From: Cycas panzhihuaensis
Taxonomy: Eukaryota > Cycadophyta
NCBI GenBank assembly: GCA_023213395.1
Contig: CM041465.1
Span: 5,270,001-5,334,000, forward strand
Direction of reading: 5' to 3'
DNA: 64,000 bases
In this document: one piece after another, positions 1 to 12,004 of the stretch
How positions within the stretch are numbered: position 1 is the stretch's first letter
Layout: the number at the start of each line of letters is the position of its first letter
Translations under genes and position numbers: made by a program
The notes under the pieces: generated by a model
Told to the model about the DNA's origin: nothing
The model's database searches: none
What the model saw: the letters and a program-made list of their open reading frames with translations, nothing else

Positions 1-278
1 GAGAGTATCACAACACAATCTTTATAAAAAGTTACATCAAGTTGATCATCATTTATAATTTATGACCCTTATATAGACAAAAGTGGGTCTTTCGCATACA
101 ATCTTATTGGTGGCCTAAGCGGCCTTACATTCTATTGGATGGCATAACGACCTTACATACCATTGGCCAACTTATTTGCTCATGCACAACATTCCACAAT
201 TAACTTTATCTCTTAACCTCCTAATAGCTCTCTGTATAATAGTATTTTACATAATTTAGCATGATGAGTTATGTAACA
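1..278 (-). repeat. Chromovirus Ty3/gypsy LTR, cut by window edge (solo or 5' LTR)
   Basis: The segment aligns without gaps to 7681-7958, with about 39 mismatches in 278 bases (roughly 86% identity, counted by eye); most differences are transitions. Read on the minus strand it begins TGTTACATAACTC at 278, a normal LTR start. The sequence just outside (279 onward) is not purine-rich, unlike the polypurine tract beside the second copy. So this is a solo LTR or the 5' LTR of an element lying left of the window, not the partner of the copy at 7681. Confidence 0.8.
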
Positions 279-3200
279 TAAACTATGGTTTGAGGCATTT
301 TTGTGAATACTTGCTACGACTTTAAGGAGTACTAATTTTTCTTTAATTTTATGTTAATTTGACTATGACTTTAAGATTTTTAATCAAATTTATGAGGTTG
401 AAAGATTTGCCATTTTTTTCATCTCATTTTAACTACTATTTTTTCTTTTTTTCTTATTTAAAAAAATTATCCATGTGCTTTTGCGAAAGTTAATAGTTTT
501 TAAGCTATGGTTTGTTTTGTGTTTATCTTTAATTTTGCCTAGTTTTAAGGATAGATTGCAAGGCTTATCGACTAAGAAGTAAAACTTTTTGAAGCCTGGT
601 TAAGGCATTGTTAGTTATTTTTGGTAGAAATAAATTTTGTTCTAAGTTTGCTTTTTTTAGTTACAAAGTTTGAAGATTATTCAATGATGGTTTTTGTCAT
701 ATTTTAAATAAAATTTGGGTAGATATGATGATATCTTTCAAGGCATCATTGAAGGTTTTTTGATGGTGCATTCTGAAGCTTTGAAGGTATATTAAGAAGC
801 ATTTTCTTTAATTTTGTGCAATGTTCAATGGTATTTTAGTTTTTTCTCCTTTTAATATTGATTACAAAGATGAAGCATTTGAATATAACAGCTGAAGTAT
901 TTTTCTTAATTCAACATTGTTGAAGCTCATAAAGCCATGTTTCAAAGCATTTTCATTGTTTTCCCTTATCAAAATCTTGACTTAATTACATTGTTGAAGG
1001 TTTTCGTAGTTTGCCTTTGAAGTCTTATTTTGAAACCATGGCATAAAGTATTTTCTTTAATTTTTTGCAATCCTCAACAAGCTTAATCCATATTTAATCT
1101 GTAGAACTTAGTTATCTCCTGGAAGCTTGTAGTTGGAGTTTGATTAATTACTTATGGATGGTTATATGGTGATACATGGATTGGATACTAGCTGGTTTAA
1201 AACCTAACCTTAGTTATTTTGCATCCTCAATTGCCAAAGGTGTTGGTACTGGTACAATTATTATGGATATTTTATCACTCTAATTTACAAAATGTAAATC
1301 TCAAGTTTTGCAAAATCTCCTCGAAACCTTGATCGTTGTCTAAAAAGGGTTTAAGGCAAATACTACATGCATCATCGCATGTCCCAGGCTCTCTATTTAC
1401 TTCCAACATTTGAGGTGCGTCGATGCATCATAGAAGGACTTGTCTAAAGGGTTGAGATCTCTACATGTCGTTTGTATCCACATCTTCTTTGTCTGGTGAA
1501 CTTGACATGAACCTTTAATCATCGATGCATCTTCTCTCTAGATTTTAGTTATCGAGTTCTATAAGTTATCAATTTTTAATTGGCATTTTTTTATTCTCTT
1601 TTATTTTTTATTATAAATATATTTATTTTTTCCTGAGAATATTTATGCAAGTAGTGCACCCTCCCCCATCATTCAAAATCGATCAGTATTGATTGACGTT
1701 TACATTTAAAAGATTAAATTTTTATATATAAAGTTTTGTGTGAAAGTGCTTGCTTCAATATACTATAACTGTCTATTTTATTGATGAAACTAGGGCTTAT
1801 GAATGCTCATTCTATCCATCTCTAAGTCATCTAGCCAGCAGAGAAGACAAATCTAGATTGCATCAATTTGTTTAAGAGAAATCCTCTCTAGATTGCCAGT
1901 ATATCTATCCATTTATGTAAACCCTATCTTGCGATTAAATTTTATTTATTTTTATTGATTTATTTTATTTTTTTAAAGTTTTAATTCAATTTCATTTAAT
2001 TTAAATTATTTTGAGTTTTGGGCATGTAACTTGGCATTATCCCCATTTTGACCCTAGCCCACGATCCTATTTGCTCCATATGACCTTCTTTTTGGTAGAT
2101 TTTAAATAACAATAAGTTATAATTTATAAATTTTGATTATTTAAAAATTATATTTTATATTTTATATTTTCTGAAGTCCTAACACCCCTTCAGGCCTTAT
2201 CATCTATTCATATTAACTCCCAGGTGACCAGACCTTATTGATCAAAGGGGCTTAGCCCCCCTCCTTCTTGGTTTTGATTCTTAAAAGAAGTTCTTAGACA
2301 ATTTCTTTAATATCTTGAGTTTTAGAACTCTGTTTTCTAAATGGTTGGATCTGTTGGAAATATTTTTTGATTCTCTATGTATTGGAATATGTTTCATTAT
2401 AATCTGAAACTATTTTATAGGTCTTTGAAGCTAGTATAGTTAAGGTCTTGATTTGGCCATAGTTAAATAAGTTTTTGAATATTTAAAGTAAAATTTTCAT
2501 ACAAATTCAATATATTTATTTAATATTAAGCTAATAATTAGTTTATTAGAGATTTTGATTATTTTTAGAGGCTCGCAATTATTTTTTGCAGCCATATGGT
2601 TCTATTTAGGCCTCTTAAGGTGAAGAAGCCTTCCTTGGAACAAAATTATTAAATTGGTGAATTTTAACACCTTACAACTATACTTTTAAGCTTTCATTTT
2701 ATCTTTTAGCTTATAAATTTAATTCAAAGATCTTCTAAATTTTATTTATTGCTTATTTTAAGTAAATTATTATTTGTTTTAAGGCATTCATTTAAGGTTT
2801 ATTCCATAAGCATATTTCAAGTATACATGCATATTTCTTTGATAAAAAAGAGCTTATATTTACTCTTAATAATTTCATCTATATAATGAAGGTTTATTTG
2901 ACTTTATTTCAAACATTCAAAGCATTTTCAAGGTTCATTCTATTTCATATAAGCATTCAAAACACTTCACTCTTTTTTAAAGCTTATTTAAACTCTCATG
3001 GAAGTTATCTTACAAATAGTATTCTTAAATCTAACTTGAAAGATATATTTTCCTTTATTATCAAGCTATTTTTCATTGATTTATGAAGGCATTTATTTGA
3101 AAGATAGTATATATATTTCAAATTATCTTTGGCTCATTTTAGGCCTTTACCTTTAAGGTTAATATATAAATCACTTGAAAGAATCATTGATTATTTTTAG

Positions 3201-3390
3201 TTTCATTTCAAAGGAAAGCATTTATCTTGCTCTATTCTAAGAAGATATATATTACCTAGTTGCATTCTTTACATTTATTAAGACAGAAAATTGTTAAAAG
3301 AATATGTAAAATAGCATTTAGTATATAATTTATGTTATTCCTTTCATTTATTCATTGAGATAATACATTGAGTTTATGCATTAAAAGTAT
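279..3390. other. AT-rich DNA without recognisable gene
   Basis: No open frame, structural RNA or clear transposon domain is visible. The stretch holds degenerate GAAGCATTTTC/TTTAATTTT-type words that recur (for example near 800 and 1045), giving a loosely repetitive texture. The right part may be the leader of the gag-only element that follows. Confidence 0.5.
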
Positions 3391-3396
3391 TTTGCA

Positions 3397-4120
3397 GTGA
3401 CAAAGAACTTTGATAACATAAAGTTTACCATATTTGATTAGACTAATTTTTACATTTAGAGATACATATTGAAAATACATTTTATGGTAAATGACCTTTG
3501 GAGATTTGTAAAGCATGGTTACTTAAAAGATGAACAAATTTTTAAAGAAAATTAAAAAAAGGATAATAAAATCTTAGTATTAATATTTTATACAATAAAT
3601 AATAATGTACTCACTCATGTTATGATATGACCACATCCAAATCTGTTTGGGATACCCTAGATTCACTCTATTAGGGGGGGGTGGGGGTTTAGAATTAAAT
3701 AAATTTAACTATATTAATGATGTGTTTCATGTGAGACAGATGGTGGAATACATGACTTTTGTTGAAAAGACTAATGATGCATATAATTTTGAAGTTTTCA
3801 ATAAGAGTAATGAACATAATATTTCATTTGATGAGGCTACATGCACATTTAACCTAATTGACTCTCATCAAGAAGACAAAGTCAAAGATAAATACACTGT
3901 AACTCTTTTGAAGTAAGTCATACCTATATTTGTACCACACTTTGTTGAAGACTATTTTGTAAGGACGACATTATAAGATGATGACTACTTCAAAGTTGAT
4001 GACTACATTAAGGATAAAGACAAAGATACAAGACATGAGTTCAATCACCTTTTCAAAGTATTCCTAAAATATCCATACCATAAGTTAAAAGAGAAGTTGA
4101 AGATGAATGTGATGAATATT
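3397..4120 (+). pseudogene. gag-like remnant of a short copia-type LTR element (copy 1)
   Basis: With stops and shifts, the plus strand reads like the N-terminal Gag of copia elements: a 'FDNIKFTIFD' start at about 3405, 'VNDLWRFVKHGYLKDEQ' near 3487-3535, then a K-D-N-x-x-L-x-x-x-Y-x-I-x-N-N-V block at 3555-3610. Trp codons expected at about 3440 and 3460 are TAG. An 89-residue open stretch (3647-3916) covers the degraded C-terminal part. The same layout occurs at 24765-25450. No protease, integrase or reverse transcriptase lies between this gag and the polypurine tract, so the element is probably non-autonomous or internally deleted. Confidence 0.6.
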
Positions 4121-4128
4121 AAGGGGGA
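4121..4128 (+). other. Polypurine tract of gag-only element copy 1
   Basis: AAGGGGGA lies a few bases before the LTR start TGGGATTAA. The second copy has ATTAAGGGGGAGAATAT before the same LTR start (25451-25467). Confidence 0.65.
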
Positions 4129-4134
4129 CTATGC

Positions 4135-4496
4135 TGGGATTAATATTCCTCACCTAACTCCCACCATTGGGAACATGTGAAGTGCACACATCTTCATGGT
4201 AAGTTAAGGTAATATTATTTTATTATGCATTGTTATTATTATAATGCTTTGTTATTATTTTATATTATTTTAAATTTATAGGTTGAGGAGGATTCCCTCC
4301 TTCCTCTTAAGTATATATTTTATGGGGTTCAAAACCTTGGTGTTCATAAACACCACATTCAACAAAGGATTTTTGGATGTACCCTTCAAAGATGGATTAA
4401 TACAATGATCTTTTAAATGTGCACTCTCAATATGGCTTAAATACTAGTTTTGATTTGTATGTTCATTTGCTCCTTTCTATTCTCCATACTCCAACA
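4135..4496 (+). repeat. LTR of gag-only element copy 1
   Basis: Starts TGGGATTAAT and ends CCAACA; about 362 bp. It resembles 25468-25849 at the start, in the GGTTGAGxAG..TCCCTC block in the middle, and in the TTCTCCAT block near the end. Primer-site-like sequence follows immediately, which is unusual for a 3' LTR. Confidence 0.6.
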
Positions 4497-4497
4497 T

Positions 4498-4539
4498 TTG
4501 GTCTAAGAGCTAAATCTCACTAATATTTGGTATTAGAGC
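4498..4539 (+). other. Two primer-binding-site-like sequences in a tandem duplication
   Basis: TGGTCTAAGAGC (4499-4510) and TGGTATTAGAGC (4528-4539) both resemble TGGTATCAGAGC, the initiator-Met tRNA complement used by copia A at 37687. They sit in two diverged copies of a unit of about 30 bp. This suggests that the LTR at 4135-4496 also acted as a 5' LTR, as in a tandem or recombined element. Confidence 0.5.
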
Positions 4540-7500
4540 TAGATCTCTCCAACATTCTTAGGTGGGCACATCACTATTTTAATTGCCCATTTTGCTCCAT
4601 GAGGTTTTTTCTTTGAGTCGTGGCTCCTTAAACGTGTTATCCCATGCCTAGGATTTCTAACAATGGTCTAATGTAGGATGGGCACCTTTGTGGAGTGTTG
4701 TTGGGTACTATGAATTCTTCCTGTCTAGTTGGATTTATATACTTTAGTATCCACTAATTGGTAACTCTTAAAATGGGTATCCTTCACTATGTTGTATCTA
4801 GCATAATGCTTCTTAGTATTTAACCTCTGCCATTGACATCTAATATCTTATGGGATGGGGTGAATGTAGTGGGCATCTTTATTGATGAGCAACATTCCTA
4901 TGACTTCAATCAAGCTCCTAATTGTGAGTAATCTTTAAGGAAAATTTGATGAAAAACATGGTATTAAATCTATTTTACTGAATTTCAACATCCACCACAT
5001 ATTGTATATATATTCCTTTAATTATTAATAAAAGATTAGCTCTGATTAACAATAGATATTGTTGAAATCTACTTTTGTTCTTTTTTTTTGTTTGCTCATC
5101 CATTTCCTTCTTTTTATTTCTCCTTTGTTTCTTCATTCTTCACTTATCCACCTACACATTATAAGATCAAGACTCCATTGACTAAATTTAATATGTAAGA
5201 GAGATGGGTTAGGATATGGGAGAGATAACAAAATCAAATCACTAGATAAAGGAATTCTAAGTACTCTATTAAACTTCCTTTATATAAAGAATAACATGAT
5301 ATCAACTCTATGTATAATGATTAAATCTATAACTCTCTAAAATGTTAAATTGTCTTATTATTAATCATTACTAAATCCATCAATTACTTATTTAAGTAGC
5401 ATCTTTCCATATGATGTTGGTGAACCTATACTAGTATATACAACAATATACTATATGTCATTTAGACTAAGTTTTACCATGCATGGAGTCATCCATTTAG
5501 TTTGCATTTTAATGTTACCTTGTAGGTATTACTAAAAGCCTAAGGTGATTATTTTACACCCTACAATATATCTATATATATATATATATAACCTAAATGA
5601 TTCATTAAATTAATAGTTATGTCATTCCTTATGAATCAATACATAATAATTATAGACACACTATTTGTTTAAGTTATTAAATAGATTGTAACATGCTTCA
5701 TTCGATGATAATCTCATATTTCACAATGTCATAAGCCTACATTTTTGACCCATCACATCTTTATTAATCATTAATAGGCTTAAGGAATGTTGATCAATAG
5801 TTCAATGACCTAATTTGCATCTAGAACTGACTATGATTGTGATTATTTATCACCCAATCCCATTTCTTAACACACAAAAATGCATAATAGTTACTTTATC
5901 CTTATGCATCTTAATTTATGATATCACATATTGTATTAACTACTTGTAATTGTCTTATAGTCCATTCACTTATTTGACAATGCCTTATTAAATTTATTTA
6001 TTAGTTATCAATAAGAGTCTTCCTTGTTGATTCTATTATATATGTAATCATCATTATTATAAATGTCATTATAATAGCCAATCTTATGACCTATTATTAG
6101 TTGATGAGATTAATAGATTTAGTTCAAATTATTGAATGATTTCCTCATAAATTCAAAGCAATATGTCATGATCATAGACATATCTCATTATCTTTTATCC
6201 TTTAAGAGATGCATATTTGTTTAACACAAATAATTAGTTGATTAATAACATCATTATTTTGAGTGTATGAAGTTTTATTAAAATGTTTAATTTGTTTAGT
6301 ATGTGTTAATTTGAGGTGAAGTAACATCCTCTATGGTTATTTTAGTTGCTCCATTGAATAATGGTTTTTGTTTGAATCCTTATTTTGTTCTAATTTTATA
6401 AGCAATGATCACCCTTTTTATTAATGTGTTAACATGCCTTTAACCTTAATTTTCTTGCCTTAAGTTACTATTGTGTAATATATTCATTGATGTATGAATG
6501 ATTATCTACTCATAAATGCTTAATTCATTTTGTTTTCATAGAAAATAACGGTCTTTAATTAATTAGATTTGCTTTTGATTTGAAGTTCATACTATACAAG
6601 GTTTAAAATTTGTTTCTCTTGGTTCTATTCTTGATGACCGTGTGTAGAGTGTCATAATAAAGGGGTGTAGGTTAAGCACTTTATACATAGAAGCTTAAGG
6701 GTTTGAGTCTTATTGACTCACCCTTTACAATTTCATACATATGCACTAGTTTAATTATATTCCTTTTATTACATTTTATATACATTTAAAATAATGTGAT
6801 TATACCAAATTTGGAACACTAATACACCATAGTTTTAACTAATTCTTGATGAATATTTAGATGAATAGGTGTATATAATTATGTACTAAAATATCATATT
6901 TATTTAAAGTGAAAACTAGGCATATCACTTGACATTTAAATAAATGAGAATACACTTTATTTGGTTATGATTTTAATCACATCATTTTATGAAAATTCTG
7001 ACACAATTACACTTTGTTTTTAAATAGATTTTTAGTGGATATTTGATGTAGGAAACCTAAACAAATATTCACCTAGGATTATGTAATTTTAATGGGAAAA
7101 ATAAACCATTTTTAGTGTGTTTTATCATGAATATTACATACCCTATTTCAACATATGACATCCACCATTAAATAATTGAAAACATCCCTCTTTTTACCTA
7201 TTATTAAGGTAAAATAATAACTTGTTTTGGTTAATTTTTTTACGAATAAATGATCTAATAACTATATGCATATACCCCTTTAAAATCACAACACCTTAGA
7301 GATAAAACCAACCATTAAACATATTTTAAAATAAATATTGAATGAAACATGCTGATATACCATAATGACCTTTAATTGCATCAAATCAAACTTCACGTTT
7401 CATATGAATTTTGATGAATAAAACTTAATTAAAATACATTGAGGAAATGATAGTTCTTTCACTCATTTTTAAGTCCTTATTTTTCACTTTATTTTCATAA

Positions 7501-7680
7501 TATCAAACTTAACATTTGTAGTTTTTTTTTAAGAAATAAAAATGGGACATTTCTTCTCACAAGTACTCCTTGAGATAGCAAAAAAATGACAATCATAACT
7601 ACTTCATTCTATCCAATAGGGCAAATAAATTAACAGAGAATCTCACAAGAATACAAGAGTGCTAAATGATCACCAAAATA
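4540..7680. other. AT-rich DNA without recognisable gene
   Basis: No coding or RNA gene can be supported. A short (TA)n run lies at 5573-5590. The first few hundred bases may be internal sequence of the element whose primer site lies at 4498-4539. The true left edge of the LTR ending at 7958 probably falls between about 7570 and 7680. Confidence 0.5.
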
Positions 7681-7958
7681 AAGAGTATCATAGTATAATC
7701 TTTATAAAAAGTTACATCAAGATAACCATAATTTACAATTTATAACTCTTATATAGACAAAAGAGGGTCTTTCACATGCAATCCTATTTGTGGGCTAAGC
7801 GGCGTTACATTCTATTGGATGACATAACGGCCTTACATACCATTGGCTAACTTATTGGCTCATGTACAAAGTTTTATAATTAACCTTATCTCTTAACATC
7901 CTAATAACTCTCTGTATAACAATGTTTTACATAACTTAGTTAGATGAGTTATGTAACA
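7681..7958 (-). repeat. 3' LTR of the chromovirus
   Basis: Minus-strand start TGTTACATAACTCATC at 7958, directly preceded by the polypurine tract. It aligns to 1-278 without gaps. The far end of the LTR lies at or left of 7681 and cannot be fixed because the other copy is cut by the window edge. Confidence 0.8.
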
Positions 7959-7972
7959 GGTCCCCTCCCCTG
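7959..7972 (-). other. Polypurine tract of the chromovirus
   Basis: Minus-strand CAGGGGAGGGGACC directly abuts the LTR TG. It overlaps the end of the chromodomain reading frame, as is common in chromoviruses. Confidence 0.8.
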
Positions 7973-9330
7973 AGATGTTGAGTCCTCTTGGCATGTGAAA
8001 TGTATATGTTTTTTAATAAAATCATTAGATTCCCAAGTTACTTCATCTGAGTTACAACCTGCCCACTATATCAAATATTTTGAGATGGACTGATTCTAGA
8101 GATAGTGTTGTTTGGTAGCTAGTATACGTTGTGGAGGTAGAGACAAGGTTTACTCTTTATCTAGAATTGGAAGGGTTGTGTGGGTGATATGGGTTTTGTT
8201 TATACACTTTTGAGGACAAGATAAGAGAAAAACATTATGGATGTTGGTGGTGTGGAGAAGGTTGAGAGCATATGCAACTTCACCAATACATTTAAGGACT
8301 TTATAGGGGCCATAATATTAAGGGCTAAGTTTGTGGTTCTTATGATGGCAAAGGGATCATTGCTTATAAGGTTGGAGATGAAGGAATACAAGATCACCAA
8401 TATTGAAGAAGCGATCAGAGAGATAGTGGTCTACTAATTTTTTTATTTGATTCTGGGCCATGGATAGGTTTTATTTAAGGGTGTGGAGAATTTGGTCCAT
8501 ATATTGCAGTTTTTGTTGTACTTCTGCCTTACAGAGGTTGGTAGCCAAGGTATGGTGGGATGGTAGAGGATACTTATAGAGATCCAAAAATGAAGACATT
8601 CCAATGGTTGAATAATGTGAGGAGTTGTACCAGTACTCTATTAGGGCTAGCCATGATATCCATTTAGATTGGTGGTCAGATATAAATCAACATAAGTAGG
8701 TCTCCATAGTTTTATTTAAGGACCTCAGATTGGCCATCAGTTTATGGATGATATGCCAAACTCATATTGAATGATGTTCCTAATGCATGAAATAACCCTT
8801 GTCAGAAGGAGCTAATAAATTTAGGGTCGCAGTCATATACGATAGTGGATAGAAAACCGTACAAATGAAATATTATCTAGATGTAAATGTTAGCAATATG
8901 TAGAGCCTTATAGGTTGTGTGGATAGGTAAGAAGTGGGCATATTTTATCAACCTATCTATGACTACTAAAATAGAATCATATCCAACAGATAGTGGTAAG
9001 CTCATTATAAAGTGCATGGCAATATCTTGCCATTTACCTTGTGGGATGTGCAATGATTGAAGGAGGCCTAGTTGGAGTTTCGTATTGACTTTGTTACATT
9101 AGCATGTGTCACATTCCAAGATAAATGTAAGGATGGTGGATTTCATTTTTGGCCAAAAGAAGTTAGAATGTATCCTATGATAAGTTTTATTAAAACCAGA
9201 ATGACCATCAAGAGGGGAAGAATGATATTCTGATAAAATTCATAGAATAAAAGCTGAGTGGAGGTGTACAAATATGTGATTTTAGTATAAGAGAAGATTA
9301 TTATGGATGGACCAATCCTTATGAGTTTGG
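7965..9330 (-). pseudogene. Chromovirus integrase and chromodomain remnant
   Basis: Near 8210-8400 the minus strand reads 'YYGPYKVLKCIGEVAYAL' and 'IHNVF', the GPY/F module at the C-terminus of gypsy integrases. Downstream (7990-8170) come 'PILDKE', 'ISKYLI', a W-to-stop position and 'EVTWE', matching the chromodomain pattern I-L-x-x-R ... EYLVKWKG ... ATWE. The integrase core lies in 8450-9300 but is too broken to score its catalytic triad. In chromoviruses the chromodomain steers integration into heterochromatin; here the frame is interrupted by several stops. Confidence 0.7.
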
Positions 9331-9479
9331 ACCTTATTGGTCCAGTGTGAGAAATCTGGTTGGGTTTGGTTAACTGTGGCTAAGTCCTGTATCCATGTCA
9401 AGAAATGGCATAAATGGTGTGGTCCTCAGTGGGATCGATGTTATCATTAAGTGTAGGGGAGGGTAGCCTTAAAAGAGCA

Positions 9480-9800
9480 TCTACCACAATGTTATCTTTC
9501 CCCTTTTTATATGTGATTATAAAATCAAAAACTTGGAGGTGGTTGAACTATTTAGCTTGCTCTTTCGAGAGGACAGGTTGATCTAATAAGTGGCAAAGGC
9601 TATGATGATAAACGAGGATAGTAAATTTAGAACTAAGTAGATATTATTACCATTTGTCAATAGCATAGAGGATGGCCTACATTTCTTTTTGATAGGTAGA
9701 TAGTCTATACTCATGATCTTTGAGTTTTTGACTTTCAAAGGTGATGGGGTAGAAGTCCTACATTAAGACTGCACCTAATTCAAACTCAAAAGTATTTCAT
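9480..9800 (-). pseudogene. Chromovirus RNase H remnant
   Basis: Minus-strand reading gives 'ELGAVLM', 'YPITFESQKLKDHEYRLS' and 'TYQKEM-AILYAID', the standard gypsy RNase H signature. The Trp expected after QKEM is a TAG stop, and an expected Gln after VLM is also a stop. Confidence 0.75.
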
Positions 9801-10600
9801 TCTAATTGGAAAGGCCAAGTAAAATCAGGAGAGGCCAAAACTAGGTTGGTTATCATGAGCTCCTTTAGATGGAGGAAGGTCTCATTAGCTAAGGGAGACA
9901 ATTGGAAGGAATCCTTTTGAAGTAAGTGGGTTAAAGGGGTGATTAGTATGGCATAATGTTGAACGAACTGACGATAGAATCTGGTAAGCCCTAGGAAAGC
10001 CTGCAATTGGGTTAGAAGTTTTGGGGTTGGCCAATTGGTGATGAAAGAGATTTTATCAAGATCCACCTGAACCCCTGCAAGGGATGTAATATAACCAAGG
10101 TATTGTAGTTCAGATTTCCTAAACTTACATTTAGAGAGCATAGCATGCAATTTATTCTCAGCCAGGATTTGAAGGATCGTTTCTAGATGTGGGATATAAG
10201 CAGACATGATTGAGCTATAGATAAGAATATCGTCGAAGAAGACAATGATAAATTTTCATAGGTATAGGGAAAAGATCTTGTTCATGAGGGCCTAAAGGGT
10301 GGCAGAAGTATTATATAGGCCAAAGGGCATGACCTATAACTCAAAGTGGCCATGGTGGGTTCGTAAAGCCATTTTATATTGATCGTCTGGCAAGATAGGG
10401 ATTTGGTAATATCCTAATTATAAATCAAGTTTGGTAAAAATTGTAGCACCATGGATCTCATCTAACATGTCATCGATTCATGGCGTGGGGAACTTATTTT
10501 TTATGGTGATTATATTGAGTCCATGATAGTCAATACAAAGTTAGAAAAAGCCATCCTTTTTGTGAACTAAAATGATGAGTACCATATTACTCTTATCTAT
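9797..10600 (-). pseudogene. Chromovirus reverse transcriptase remnant
   Basis: The catalytic box FFDD is intact at 10229-10240, in the context 'IVFFDDILIYS'. A 136-residue open frame (9797-10207) continues with 'HLETILQILAENKL', 'KCKF', 'YLGYITSLAGVQVD', 'WPTPKLLTQLQAFLGLTRFY' and 'RQFVQHYAILITPLTHLLQK', the thumb and connection of a gypsy RT. The N-terminal part ends in a 'LVHKKDGF' motif at about 10540-10570, after which similarity stops. Truncation there removes the start of the polymerase. Confidence 0.85.
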
Positions 10601-10744
10601 GTCTAATTTCTAAATTCACCATGGGTTCTAAAGCTAGGATTCAATCCTCTTCATTAATAAATCTTAATACTAATGTTACTACAACTTGGTTCTGATGTCT
10701 TACTTATGTTAGAACATCTTCCCTAGTCATACTAACATTTGTGT

Positions 10745-11112
10745 TGGGTATGCCAATCATACCCCTTAATTTACCCAAATTTTATAATAAACCCAATGAA
10801 GACCCTTAAAAATATATTGATGCATTTCTTAATATTAGAAAAGTTTATCATGATTCTATATAGATGGGACTATTTTCACATACCATTTTAGTGGATTCTA
10901 TTATATATTAGTTTACTAAACTCTTACTAAAATTTATTAATGACTGTAAAGAACTGTTAGGAAATTTCCTTAATAATTTTGCCCTTCTTAAAGCTAAAGA
11001 TGATAATCTTCATATCCTACTGAGCTATAAACAAACTCTACATTAGTCTATTGGTTAACATATAAAAAACTTTAAATCTTTTCTTCAAAATCACCTCAAG
11101 ATTGAGCTTTAA
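10745..11112 (+). pseudogene. Ty3/gypsy gag fragment
   Basis: One plus-strand frame reads 'KFYNKPNEDP-KYIDAFLNI', 'MGLFSHT', 'ELLGNFLNNF', 'LKAKDDNLHILLSYKQ' and 'IKNFKSFLQNHLK', which follows the retrotransposon Gag pattern (DP..HI..F ... WF..L ... F...F ... L....Q...ES...). Several stops replace W or Q positions. The orientation is opposite to the chromovirus on the left, so it belongs to a different element. No LTR is attached. Confidence 0.55.
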
Positions 11113-11114
11113 TG

Positions 11115-12000
11115 AGGGTTTATATGACTCAGATAGATGAAGAGCTGGAGGCAATAGGCGTAACCTGGTTAGGCTTGGCAGTGCCACTACGGGGAGAAGG
11201 ATCTTTTAGTATGATTAGAGCTTTACCAGTTAAAAGATCAGGCTCGAGGTAGCCATTTCACTGAGCTTATGATGTTCATCCCTTCTTAGACTAAGGATGA
11301 TAGCTAACAAATCATGCATAGGGTTTAAGAGGGAGGGACAAAGGATGCAGAAGATCCTCGAGTAGTTGTAACTCCCACCTAGTCTCAAACCTATCTGTAG
11401 TTCCTCATTTAGAAGAGGGGAACAAGTACCATAGATTAAAGACAGAAGGAAAGACCCTGACAGAGGGGCCAATCTTGAAGTTGAAATGAAGGTGTAGAGG
11501 GAAATAATAGTAACCACCTCAAAGCTATGAAAGTGGTTTTAATGTGTTAGAGGAGATGAACGGTAGCAGCGAGTGACCTGTTGAGCTAGGGAGGACGAAG
11601 ACTGGTTCTCTGTGGAGACAGTGACTTAGAGCTCACTACAGGGTTTCCGTATGGAGGGGCGTTGAGTCCTCCGAATAAGGTGAATGAGGAGAGGTAACTC
11701 CTCAATCGAGACTAACCAGGGTTGGTGGCAAGACTGTAGCCTATAGGGCAGAAGAAGGGATCCTTTAGAACTCGAGATGTAGACAGAGTCATGGGCAGAT
11801 TAGTCAGTTTTAGATCGAAAGAATGCACCGTGTATAAAATAGAGGCAATAAAGGATGGATGCCATAAGGGTTTTCTAAAGTCGACGCTCAATCCATACAT
11901 GATATATGAATAGAGATCTTAAAAAACCAAAGGTATGAGGGTGAGATCTATGATCCTGGGAAGCTACACTTTGTATTTTATGTTTGTTGAGTTTTTTCAA
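11115..12000 (+). other. Presumed 5' region of the old LINE
   Basis: The segment is less AT-rich than its surroundings and has no recognisable protein. It ends with GTTGAGTTTTTTCAAAAATG (11977-12003), matching CTTGAGTTTTTTCCAAGATG at the same place in the young LINE. Beyond that word the two 5' regions do not align by eye, as is usual for LINE promoters. Open stretches on the opposite strand (11230-11517, 11712-11900) resemble nothing. Confidence 0.45.
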
Positions 12001-12004
12001 AAAT

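Larger units (their letters stand above)
7681..10620 (-). mobile_element. Ty3/gypsy chromovirus, 5'-truncated
   Basis: Read on the minus strand the order is reverse transcriptase, RNase H, integrase, chromodomain, polypurine tract, 3' LTR, which is standard for plant chromoviruses. No gag, protease, primer site or 5' LTR is found in this orientation. Similarity stops near 10620 inside the start of reverse transcriptase, and a plus-strand gypsy gag scrap follows. Many stop codons and shifts make it inactive. Confidence 0.8.

Noticed and set aside
1-7958. LTR copies at 1-278 and 7681-7958 as the two ends of one 8-kb element
   Set aside because: Both are in the same orientation, but the polypurine tract and chromodomain lie right of the 7681 copy, making it the 3' LTR of the element to its right. 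The DNA right of the 1-278 copy is not a polypurine tract.
8237-8437. Plus-strand 66-codon open frame as a host gene
   Set aside because: It is the shadow of the integrase GPY/F module on the minus strand.
11230-11900. Minus-strand open frames of 95 and 62 codons in the old LINE 5' region
   Set aside because: No recognisable motif, opposite to the LINE direction, not repeated in the young LINE.
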